Below, one piece after another: positions 21,622-30,912 of a DNA stretch of 64,000 bases. Position 1 is the first letter of the stretch, and the number at the start of each line of letters is the position of its first letter. The translations under genes and the position numbers were made by a program. The notes beneath the pieces were generated by a model. The model searched no databases. It had not been told where the DNA came from and was given only the letters and a program-made list of their open reading frames with translations. Source of the DNA: Bolinopsis microptera (Eukaryota > Ctenophora > Tentaculata > Lobata > Bolinopsidae); NCBI RefSeq assembly GCF_026151205.1, contig NC_087074.1, forward strand, positions 8,969,726-9,033,725, written 5' to 3'.

Positions 21622-22578
21622 CTAATATAACTGTTGTACTGCGTCTCTGCTGATGTTATCGACACCTGTAAATTCAGCTGCATCCTCGAGTACACAGGCC
21701 ATCCAGCCTTTGCGGGGTTGTCCTCGCAGTCTCTTTCCATAGTTTGGTTTCCAATCCAGTAAGAAATTGGGAAACCGTGTTTCTGGCATTCTGACAACAT
21801 GTCCGTACCACCTTAGTCTAGCTGCACCGATAAAAGTTTCGATAGACTTAATTCCAGTACGCCTGAGAACTTCTTCATTGGAGACATGGAAGAACCACTT
21901 TATCTTCAAGATTCTTCTCAGGGAGGTCAAATGGAAGACCTTAAACCGTTTCATCTGCTTTGTTGTGTTCCAGACTTCAGCTCCAAATAACAGAATGGTA
22001 GTAACAGCAGCCTTGTAGATACGTATCTTGGTTGGCGTTCTTATAGTTCGACTGTTCCATATCTTCCAAAGCTGATGGAACGCACCATTAGCACGCTGGA
22101 TCCTGATGTCAAGATCTCGGTCAATGGTACCATCCCCACTGATGTTGGCACCAAGATAAACAAAGTTGCTGACCTGTTCAACAGGTTCTCCATCCACTGT
22201 TAGCTTTATACTGTCTCTTTCGGTGTAAGGTCGCTGGGACGCAAACTTGCTGATCGCCATGCATTGTGTCTTTTTAGCGTTGATCTTTAACCCAGCATAA
22301 GAGGTGTAATAAGCGATAAGATCAGTGGACTCTTGCAGCCCTTCTTCAGTATTGTCCATCACTGCCAGATCATCAGCGTAGTCACTATCCATGATAACGT
22401 TTTCATCTGCACCCTTTAGTTCCTTTTGCAGTACAGCACCATGACTGATTGCCTTGTGAACCTCAGCCAAAAAGATTCCAAAGTTCAGACAAAAATTAAA
22501 TATTAAATACAGGAGGGCCCTGGATATCACCCTGTCCAGTGCCTGAATTGACAGAGAACCAATCAGACATTTCCCCAT
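21622..22578 (-). pseudogene. RTE-like reverse transcriptase, C-terminal two thirds
   Basis: The minus-strand frame carries the catalytic YADD (SDYADDLAVMDN), the thumb and the conserved LRRILKIKW / RRTGIKSIETFI / RWYGHVVRMPE region. The first 30 or so residues of the frame (before FLAEVHKAISHG) are out of register with the homology, pointing to a frameshift. Confidence 0.8.
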
Positions 22579-22773
22579 TTACCCTGACAGCACTCATGGT
22601 TCCGTTGAAAAATGCCTGAAAGATTCTAACATGTTTCTCAGGGAGTCCATAGTGTCTCATGCTTGACCAGATAAACTCTCTTCTGATGGAATCAAACGCT
22701 GCCTTAAAATCAATGAAATTAACATAAAGTGGAATGTTAAATTCAATGCAGTTATGAATAATGGATGGAATAA

Positions 22774-22834
22774 ATCTGATTTATAAATAAAGGATACAAT
22801 TTTAAATTTGTTTCACTAAAATTTGTTTCACTAA
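22774..22834 (+). repeat. Family B LINE 3' tail fragment
   Basis: ATAAATAAAGGATACAATTT followed by two AATTTGTTTCACTA units, matching 19520-19582. It disrupts the RTE-like RT. Confidence 0.65.
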
Positions 22835-23203
22835 TACATGAGCGGAGTTCCGTCTGAACCCACACTGGTTTTCCCTAAGAAGACACTCCATTCCAACGTC
22901 CAGCCTCTTAAGAAGAACCATTTGAAGAACCTTAGACGATGTTGCCCTAAGAGTTATACCCATATTATTACTGCAGTATGAGGTGTCTCCCTTCTTTCCA
23001 ATAACCACTATAACCCCTTTAAGCCAATCATCAGGGATCACCTCCTCTTCCCATACCTTTTTAAACAGTAGCTCTAGTTGGCCAACAAGAACACTTCCGC
23101 CATACTTAAGTTGTTTATTAGTTGTCTCATCAACCCCCGCACTTTTGCAGTTCTTTAATTTCTTTAGAGCATAACTAATCTCATCTCTAGAAGGAGGTGC
23201 ACA
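22835..23203 (-). pseudogene. RTE-like reverse transcriptase, N-terminal RT part
   Basis: The segment SRDEISYALKKLKNCKSAGV is the start of the RT domain. It ends at CGFRRN before the inserted tail. Upstream sequence is replaced by the family A element. Confidence 0.75.
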
Positions 23204-24213
23204 AGGATACAAGGAATACAAGGATACAAGGATACAAAAGTGATAATTATTTTATTGAATTCACAATAGTTATAATTCTGAAATAATTTAAGGTTACACA
23301 ATTCTAGTTATTTACAGATGTGTAGGGATAAAATAGAAATGTTTAATATAATACTATTTTTGAGGTCCTATAGCATTATGCATTGGCCAGTATTTGAGTG
23401 GAAATCTGGGCTCTTATAGTAGGCTGTAAAATTTTCGTTCACAGAGAGAATTGAATGGATTGCTCTTGCTGTGGCAGTAAATTTTGTAGGGTCTAGTGTT
23501 TTATCGGATAGCAAACCGGCTAGGTCAGTAATATTTTTGGGATGGAAGTTAAATTTTTCTCTAACTGAGGAGTAGAGTAAACAGTCAGTTAGAACATGAA
23601 TTTCGTCCTCAATAGGCTTAAGCCCCTTGCTGAAAAAGCAAAAAGTGCACCATCGATGTTCTCTTGGTACTAGGGGGGTTTCGTAACGGCCCCTCTCAAT
23701 GTAAAGATTGTGGCAGCTAATACGAAACCTTGTTAAGCTTTTCCGAGCATCGGGGATCTTAACCACTCCTAAGTATGTTTCTGGTTTAAAATCATGTTTA
23801 ATTTGATTGTAGAATTCTAATTTAGGTGAGGATGCCTTGGCAGATTTCCAGGTATCCACAAATTCTTCCCTCATGTTGTGACTGATTTGGGTAGAGAGCT
23901 TGGATTTTGAAGAGGATGAGTGGGGGAAGTTATATTTGGTGAGAAGATTAGAGATGTTGGTGTACCAAGGAAGGCCCAGCATAATCTGCTCGTGAAATGC
24001 AGCGGAGAGAAGTTCATTTTCAGTGCTTTCAAGGCGAGTATAGAAATCTATTGTAAGTTTGCAGGCTTCAAAGAAGAGGGGGTGGCGCCCACTTTCGCCC
24101 CAGCAGCCTATATTTGATGCTTTTGAATGGACAGACAAGGACCACTTGATAAACTTAAGGTGGAATCTTTCATAGTGGTCTTGTGAGATGTACCTGAGAG
24201 TATGCTGGGGGTT

Positions 24214-24460
24214 CAATGAAACAAGAAATTCAATGAAACAAGAAATTTAATTTTAGCACATTTTACAGAATAAAAGATGTAAAACAATTCATAAAATATA
24301 ATGCCCATTTGGTGTATGACTTTTTGTCCTTGACTGCTTGTTTGGTTTTGGAAGGACAGGTTACTAACGGGGCAAGGAATGCGCGTGCCTGGGAGCTTTT
24401 GCACACACCAAAACGCTAGTTCAGTTAAGTTTTTAGAGACAAGGCTCAAATTAGGACTAT
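24214..24460 (-). mobile_element. 247-bp insertion within LINE family A copy 2
   Basis: It is absent from copy 1 at the same site (GGGGGTT joined to GGCTTTGC). On + it starts with two copies of CAATGAAACAAGAAATT. On minus this is a 3' tail of AATTTCTTGTTTCATTG units, the mark of a third 5'-truncated LINE or SINE family. No coding content. Confidence 0.7.
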
Positions 24461-26680
24461 GGCTTTGCTATCTGTTTTGGAGAGGTATCTCATGGTTTTT
24501 GAGTGAGGACATAAGATTTGGCAGCCATAGAGCAGTATCGGTTTTATTAGAGAGTCAAATAGAATGTTTAGAGAACGGTGAGAGAGGGCATCTTTGACGA
24601 TATTGCCTTTGAGGCCATAGAGAGCACGGAGAGCCTTGGCCCTCAGTTCAGTATTTGCTGCTGTAAAAGATCCATTTCTGTGGAATATAATGCCAAGATA
24701 GCAGTATTTGTCGGTGTGTTGGATGGGCTGGCCTCCCAAAATGAATGTTTCATAGGATTGTTTTCTTTTAGGAGGGCAGAATATGAGAATCTTGGTTTTT
24801 TTAATGTTTACTTCAAGGCCCATAGAGTTACAGAAGTCGAATAGGATGTTTATATTGTCTTGCAAGGCCTTGGGACTTAGGGCAAGTAGGACAAGATCGT
24901 CAGCCCAGAGCAGATGTGATATTAGGACGTCAGCTAGAATAGGATAATCACCAACAGATTTCAGGAGAGATGACAAGTCGTTGATATAGATTTTAAAAAG
25001 GTCCGGTGATAGAGGGTGTCCCTGCTCTGTTCCTTTTCCAATGTCAATATTAGGGGACAAGAGTCTGGAGATTTTTATATGAGCTATTGAGTTTCTATAC
25101 ATATCACTTAGGCAATTGAAGAAGTTTCCAGTTATTCCAAGGCATGTGATTTTGTGCAGAAGGAGGTCCCTACATACAGTGTCAAAGGCCTTTCTTAGAT
25201 CAACAAAGCATGCATAGAGACGAGCTTTTTTAACCTTGGTATATTTGTCAATGACTGTCTTAAGGGTAAAAACGTGGTCATTTGTTTGAGCACCCTTCGA
25301 GAACCCTAGTTGTTCTTTTGGGTCAGGGCAGTAGAGCTTTTTGAAGTGCAGGAGACGCTCAAGTAAGATGCTAGAGAACAGTTTACCCATACAGCTACCA
25401 ACAGCTATTGCTCTGTAGTTGTCCGGGCTGAAAGGGTTGCCAGACTTGTAAATAGGAGTAATGATGCTGGTGTGCCATGGATAGTAACCGGAGACCAGTG
25501 AGTGGTTGAAGTTTTTGAGGATGGCTTTGAGACAAAGCGGAGTTACGCTCTGAAGCATCTCGTTGGATATCAAGTCGTTTGAGCAACTTTTACCTTTTTT
25601 GAGATTTTTGATGGCAGAGGTCACTTCAGATTCTGACATGAGCTTATTTAGGATATCCAGATCTGGTGGTTCAGGGTAATGTTTGTGATTGTGGTGAGTG
25701 AGATCTGGCTCCTGGTCTGGTTTTTTATAAAGGGATGCAAAGAAGTCATGGAAGCTAGCTAAATCAAATTTGTCAAGTAAGGGGCTAGTGTCATGTTCTT
25801 GTTTAAGCCGTTTAAATTTTTTCCAGTCGAGTATGTGACCTTCTTCTATAGCTTCATTTAACTTCTTAAGGAAAGCTACTTTCTTACTGTTTACAAAATT
25901 GCTATGCTTGTTGCGTTGCTTAAAATATTCTAGTCTGAGGATACTGTTACAGTGCTTACTACCAAGCCGATTTGCTAGCCTATTAAGGTTCCGCCGCGAG
26001 GAGTTGACTTGTGGGTCGAACCATTTTTTACGGGCAGAATTTTTGGGAGGCTTTTTCACTTTTAAGGCTATATCAGCAGCACTGTGGAGACATTTTATGA
26101 CTGCATCGTTCAGTTCGTGATTGCCCTCCAGAGTACTGCTAAATTCATTTGTCACAATGCTTTCCAGATTGTTGATAATTTCGGGCGAGGTAAGGGCTTT
26201 TTTAAATAGTGAATGGGAGGTGTTGCTGTCCCACTTATAGCCACAAGGAAAGTTAGAAAAGTCTGGGAGCTGGAAGTTTGCGACAAATGGTTCAAATGTA
26301 GTGAGTTTCAAGACTAATGGACAATGATCAGAGTATGATGTAAACTCTTTTACTTGGAGAGAGTTTACATGATCTCTTGCCCATGAGGTGATTACAAAAT
26401 AGTCAACCACACTGCTTCCATTGTATTTGTGACAGTTCATTTTTCCAGTGGTGTCCCCAAGGGTACGACCATTAAGAATTTTGAGTTGGTTATTGATAAC
26501 CATGTCAAGGAAGTGTTGGCAGTGGGGTTCAGATATTGTAAGGTCAGAATTGTTTCTTGGTTCTTCTATGTCGTGCTCGAGTCCAATGTCGTTATAGATG
26601 TCATGGATGGCAGGTGCATTACAGGAAAGGATATAGTCTGGGAGTTTTCCAGTTCGTGCATCAGAACTACTACAAAACAA
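24461..26680 (-). pseudogene. Endonuclease-reverse transcriptase ORF of LINE family A copy 2
   Basis: The ORF is open from the 5' truncation to the 247-bp insertion. Residues about 1-130 are the endonuclease end with the SDH motif, 330-620 the RT palm with the catalytic ADD, and after that the thumb up to YLSKTDSKA. In copy 1 the same frame runs on without a break (NPQHTLRYISQDHYERFHLK), which shows the interruption is a later insertion. Confidence 0.85.
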
Positions 26681-26697
26681 TCAATACATATTATATT

Positions 26698-27240
26698 ATA
26701 TTTATAGATAAATTAAAATTTGAAATCCAACCATATACACAGTCCGCCGCGCCGCGAACACTGAGAAAAGACAATTTTTTGAGAAAAGACACTGCCACAC
26801 AGCCGTTTATATATGGCCCACAGTACGGGACATTATGAGCTCCAAGACTATAATAATCCCAAGTTAAACGTATCGACTCACCATTGTCAGCCATCTAAAA
26901 TTTGTATGTTAAACTCTAAATATAACATATAATTAAGTTTTTAATTGGCTGACTTTTAATTCGAATAAGCGATGGATGACGACAGAAACATAGTGAGAGA
27001 GGATTGTTATGTGGAAGGACACAAACATATTTATAAGACACTTCTTTGCCACCAGCCACATATGGATGAAACCAAAGATAATTGTTATGTTTCCCTTTAT
27101 TACTGACGAAACTCGATCAATTCTTACTAAAACTTCATTAGAAACATTTTTAAAAAGCAATCATTTGCCATATACTTTTAGAAATCATATCTTTCTTAAA
27201 TCCTTCTAATTTAATTTAAAAGCCTAAAACTGTTACAAAG
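26698..27240. other. Spacer, nothing firm
   Basis: No domain was found. On minus, ATGGCTGACAATG followed by GTGAGTCG (about 26894-26874) resembles a tiny first coding exon with a donor, but no downstream exon can be tied to it. Confidence 0.3.
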
Positions 27241-27248
27241 TTCTTGAC

Positions 27249-28126
27249 CAGTGATCAACCGGGATCCCGGCCCCGGCCCCGGATACGGCCGGGATTTGTG
27301 TTTTTTCCCCGGCCCCGGCAAAACAATTTTCAAAATCCCGGCCAGAGGCCCCCAATCCCGGCCCGGCTTTTTGTCAATTTTTGCCGGGATTTTGCCGGGA
27401 TTTCTCGTATTTTCTGCCTCAATTTAAACCAATAGATTATCAGAATTTATCTTGATTTTTAGACTTAAATTAAACACAAAATTTTCGGTAACATGAGATC
27501 GAGTGAAAAATATAAATACGCGGACTTGAAATCATTCCAGTTTGATATTCAGAAAATTTCAACTTTGAATTTACAAAGAATGTAAAATATTAATGTTGAT
27601 TAAAAAAGTTAGAGGTTGATTAAAAAGTTCGAGTAAAGTCATGTGTTCGTGTACCGTTTTCTTTCATATAACTAGTACAAACGTCAAACAATTTAGTTCA
27701 GGAGCAAAAAACAGTAGAGAGTGAGGCCAACTCGATGCAGATGATGATGATAGTCATCAGATCACAGATGACTACTCGTTTCCGGTGTCAGCTTCAGTGT
27801 CCGAAATATCTATGTCCGGCTACAAGAAAGCCTTTCTGAGTTACATTTAACTATTAAAAAGAAATAATCGTTCCTCATCCTTTAAAAATTGTGTAGCTGC
27901 CTTCTAGGTTGACCTTGAAGCTAGCTCACATTGATACGAGTTTCCGGAAACTTTCAAAAATTTTCAAAATTAGATTAAAAAATCCCGGCCCCGGCCCCGG
28001 CATATTTAAGCCAATCCCTGCCCCAGCCCCGGCCTTGGCATAATTTCAAAATCCCGGTTAATCCCGGCCCTGGCTGATTCAACTTGGTCCCGGCCCCGGC
28101 TAAATTTCGTCCCCGGTCGATCCCTG
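27249..28126. mobile_element. Non-autonomous hAT-like DNA transposon
   Basis: 878 bp bounded by the perfect 8-bp target duplication TTCTTGAC (27241-27248 and 28127-28134). Terminal inverted repeats are CAGTGATCAACCGGG on the left and CAGGGATCGACCGGG read inward from the right. Both ends are rich in CCCCGGCC. There is no transposase ORF. An 8-bp duplication with CAG-starting ends is typical of hAT. Confidence 0.9.
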
Positions 28127-28134
28127 TTCTTGAC

Positions 28135-28624
28135 GTCCGGAGGGAGTTTGTTCCAATATGAAATAACTGGCTCTGGGAGAAAAAACTTCTGGATATTCTT
28201 GATTTTAGTTAAACTTCTACTACATCTGTTGCTTGAAACAAGATTAGGACCGGACCTGCTAATTCTAAATTAGTATGTGTGCAAAGGTCTATACAGTTGT
28301 TCAAAATCTGTACAAGAATTGACTGCAATTTGGCACCACAAAACTTAACAATTACGCATCACATGAATGTGTTTCACAACATGATGTGGATTACAAATGA
28401 TGCATTCAGTGATTAATTGACGACGTCAATGCAAAGCAGAGCAACGATCTGGTTGAAGCAGTTTGTGCAGCGTGTCGAACCGGCTAAGTCCCCCATATCC
28501 AGTGATTGAGCTGTTGGTGGTATCGATTAATATTTATATGTTTTCAGATGTTGACTTCATGTTGTTTCTTTAATTCTTTTGTTGTATTCCTGTATATTAT
28601 TAACAGTAGCATCCTTACAGTCTT
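28135..28624. other. Upstream region of the zinc finger gene
   Basis: No coding exon recognised. Acceptor-like TATTATTAACAG (ending about 28606) and CATCCTTACAG (ending about 28620) lie just before the ATG, suggesting a 5' untranslated intron or trans-splicing. Confidence 0.4.
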
Positions 28625-30214
28625 ATGCCTATTGGCTATATGGCTCCTACTAATCGTAAGAAGACAACCCTGAGACCCTTCCAGTGTAATCTCTGCGACT
28701 ATGCAACATCCATAAGCAGCAGCTTGAAAAAGCACAAACGTACTCACACCGGAGAAAGACCTTTTCCTTGTGAAATATGCAATTTTTCTGGAGTAACAAA
28801 GAGCTCTTTAGTAAGGCACATACGCACACACACCAAGGAAAAACCATTTAAATGTAAACTGTGTGACTATTCAGGTGCTCAAAGCAGTTCCTTGAAACTT
28901 CATCAACGTACTCACACTGGAGAGAAACCTTACTCTTGTGACAAATGTGATTATTCTGCGTCAACTAGCAGTTCTATAGATAAACACAAGCTTATCCACA
29001 CGGGGGAAAGACCCTATATTTGTGATATGTGTGATTATTCAGCAGTCCAGAGCAGTGCGTTGACAGTTCACAAACGTACACACACAGGAGAGAAACCTTT
29101 TCATTGTGACATATGCAACCATTCCACTGCAACTAGCAGTGGATTAGCAGTTCACAAACGTACTCATGCCAAGGAACGTCCTTATCAGTGTGATGAATGT
29201 GATTTTAAGACAAAGACACAAAATAGCCTGAAAAAACATAAAAATTCTCATAGCAGAGCTCGACCATATGAGTGCAATCAGTGTGAACACCGTTCAAAGG
29301 ATAAGATTCAATTGAAAATCCACATGCTGTTTCATAGCGGTGATAGGCCCTGGGTTTGTGATAAATGTGATTATGGATCAAAAACTAAACGTCAGCTGAC
29401 TCTTCATTATCGTACTCATACTGGTGAAAAACCTTTTGTTTGTGATATGTGTGACTACAGAGCTGCTCTAAATGAAAACCTGGCAAGGCACATTGAAATA
29501 CATCATTCTGATCGCCAAAGGCTGTTCAAATGTAATGACTGTGATTACAGTGCCTTTTCAAAACCAACATTATTAACCCATATTCAATATATTCACTCAA
29601 ATGAACGACCATTTGAATGTGACAAATGTGAATATAAAGCAAAAACGAAAACAAGTTTAGCAAATCACAAACGAACTCACACTGGATTACTCCCCCACCA
29701 ATGTCCTACTTGTGATCACCGTTTTGCAACTAGACAAACTCTAAAGATCCACTTGGAGACACATTCTGACGAAAGACCATTCACATGTGAATACTGTGAC
29801 TATAGCTCACGCCTGAAGAGAGATCTAAAATCACACATTAAAAGAGTGCACACTCACCCAGGTCCACGTCCATACAAATGTACTTTATGTGATTTCCGAG
29901 CAGCAAAAAATGCCTACTTGCAATACCATATGGTAAAGCACTCTGACGAAAGACCCTTCAAATGTGATTTCTGTAACCATCGAACACGTCGAAAAGTCAA
30001 TCTTAATGTTCATATTAGAGTTAAGCATACTCATGCAGGATTACGTCCCTTTCAGTGCTCAAAATGTGATTTCCAGGCAGCAAGAAAGGGCCACCTCACA
30101 CAGCATTTACTTACCCATTCTGAGGAAAAACCATTTGCTTGTGATCTTTGTGACTTCCGAACACGCTGGAAAAGTGAAGTACCATTACATCGTAAAAGGA
30201 TTCATGCAGAATAG
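28625..30214 (+). CDS. C2H2 zinc finger protein with 18 fingers
   Basis: A 529-residue single-exon ORF made almost wholly of C2H2 fingers, probably a nuclear DNA-binding transcription factor. I count 18 fingers, from CNLCDYATSISSSLKKH to CDLCDFRTRWKSEVPLH, joined by TGEKPF/TGERPY or diverged SDERPF linkers. Most fingers have the CDxCDY/F form, with an aromatic residue two after the second Cys, as in ZFX/ZNF64-like proteins. Longer linkers occur before fingers 11 (HHSDRQRLF), 15 (THPGPRPY) and 17 (THAGLRPF). There is no KRAB, BTB, SCAN or other effector domain, and almost nothing outside the fingers. The orthologue is not identifiable by eye. ATG chosen 4 bases after the acceptor-like CCTTACAG. 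Confidence 0.88.
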   Translation: MPIGYMAPTNRKKTTLRPFQCNLCDYATSISSSLKKHKRTHTGERPFPCEICNFSGVTKSSLVRHIRTHTKEKPFKCKLCDYSGAQSSSLKLHQRTHTGEKPYSCDKCDYSASTSSSIDKHKLIHTGERPYICDMCDYSAVQSSALTVHKRTHTGEKPFHCDICNHSTATSSGLAVHKRTHAKERPYQCDECDFKTKTQNSLKKHKNSHSRARPYECNQCEHRSKDKIQLKIHMLFHSGDRPWVCDKCDYGSKTKRQLTLHYRTHTGEKPFVCDMCDYRAALNENLARHIEIHHSDRQRLFKCNDCDYSAFSKPTLLTHIQYIHSNERPFECDKCEYKAKTKTSLANHKRTHTGLLPHQCPTCDHRFATRQTLKIHLETHSDERPFTCEYCDYSSRLKRDLKSHIKRVHTHPGPRPYKCTLCDFRAAKNAYLQYHMVKHSDERPFKCDFCNHRTRRKVNLNVHIRVKHTHAGLRPFQCSKCDFQAARKGHLTQHLLTHSEEKPFACDLCDFRTRWKSEVPLHRKRIHAE

Positions 30215-30912
30215 AATTCTATGAATTATAAGACCAAAGTACTAATAAACAGACTCTTAAACCTTATTATTGTTGACTAATTATTGTTGACTACCATAGT
30301 GCCATAAAGAATAATTTTAAACATTTCCTAATTTTATTTATTTCTTAGTATGCTCATAACATGTGTGTAATATTACAATCAGTAAAATGCAAGGGAAGCT
30401 TTGAGTTGTTATTTCTACATTATGTATTTGAGTCTTCATAATAATATTTATAGACATATCGCAATCTTTTATATAGGGGTTCATATTATGTATATCAATT
30501 ATTTAATATGTAACTTAGTTTATTCCTTTTAGTGTCATATCTGATGTTGAAAAGAATGGGCAAAATTTTGTATACCTGTACCGTACCAGTATTAGGTAAG
30601 ATGCCATTATCGTCTAATGACCAGGGACACTATATTATGACCATATTATATTAAGTTGAAAAGATTGTTATGTTTTCACTACTGTAGTGTAATATCTGAT
30701 GTTGATCATTGAAATTTATTCCCATTTGTTTTGTATACTCTTGGATATATTACAAATTCAACAATATTTTCAGAATTAGCATGGTACCGAACTAATGTAA
30801 TATCTGATGTTGATCATTGAAACTTATTCCCATTTGTTTTGTATACTCTTGGATATATTACAAATTCAACAATATTTTCAGAATGGTACCGAACATAAAA
30901 TATCAGAGGTGA
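30215..30912. other. Intergenic region with a ~100-bp tandem duplication before HIRA
   Basis: Copies lie at about 30688-30792 and 30796-30894 (AATATCTGATGTTGATCATT through ACAATATTTTCAGAAT and GGTACCGAAC), about 97% alike. Each ends with an acceptor-like TATTTTCAG. The second copy yields an upstream ATG (30882) with a 9-codon ORF that stops directly before the HIRA ATG. Confidence 0.8.

Larger units (their letters stand above)
21226..23203 (-). mobile_element. RTE-like non-LTR retrotransposon RT, truncated and interrupted
   Basis: Minus strand. RT N-terminal part 23203-22834 (KLKNCKSAGVDETTNKQLKY, PDDWLKGVIVVIGKKGD, ENQCGFRRN), then a small family B tail insertion at about 22774-22834. The palm follows (NFIDFKAAFDSIRREFIWSS), then 22578-21622 with YADDLAVMDNTEEGLQE, GLKINAKKTQCM and the C-terminal RLRWYGHVVRMPETRFPN. 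These are typical of RTE-class endonuclease/RT proteins. Homology crosses a frame break at about 22510-22580. The 3' end may be the 15-base T run at 21226-21240 (poly-A on minus). The endonuclease is missing because copy 2 of family A interrupts at 23204. Confidence 0.8.
23204..26697 (-). mobile_element. Minus-strand LINE (family A), copy 2, longer copy with endonuclease C-terminus
   Basis: A 3.5-kb near-identical relative of 16289-18318 with the same tandem 3' tail. It encodes the APE endonuclease C-terminus (MNCHKYNGSSVVDYFVI, YSDHCPLVL), then RT with NYRAIAVGSCMGKLFSS, QLGFSKGAQTNDHVF, GTEQGHPLSPDLFKIYIND and WADDLVLLALS, and the Cys/His C-terminus (24213-23368). A 247-bp insertion at 24214-24460 splits the coding region. 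The 5' end near 26697 is truncated inside the endonuclease, so this copy is not autonomous. Confidence 0.9.
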
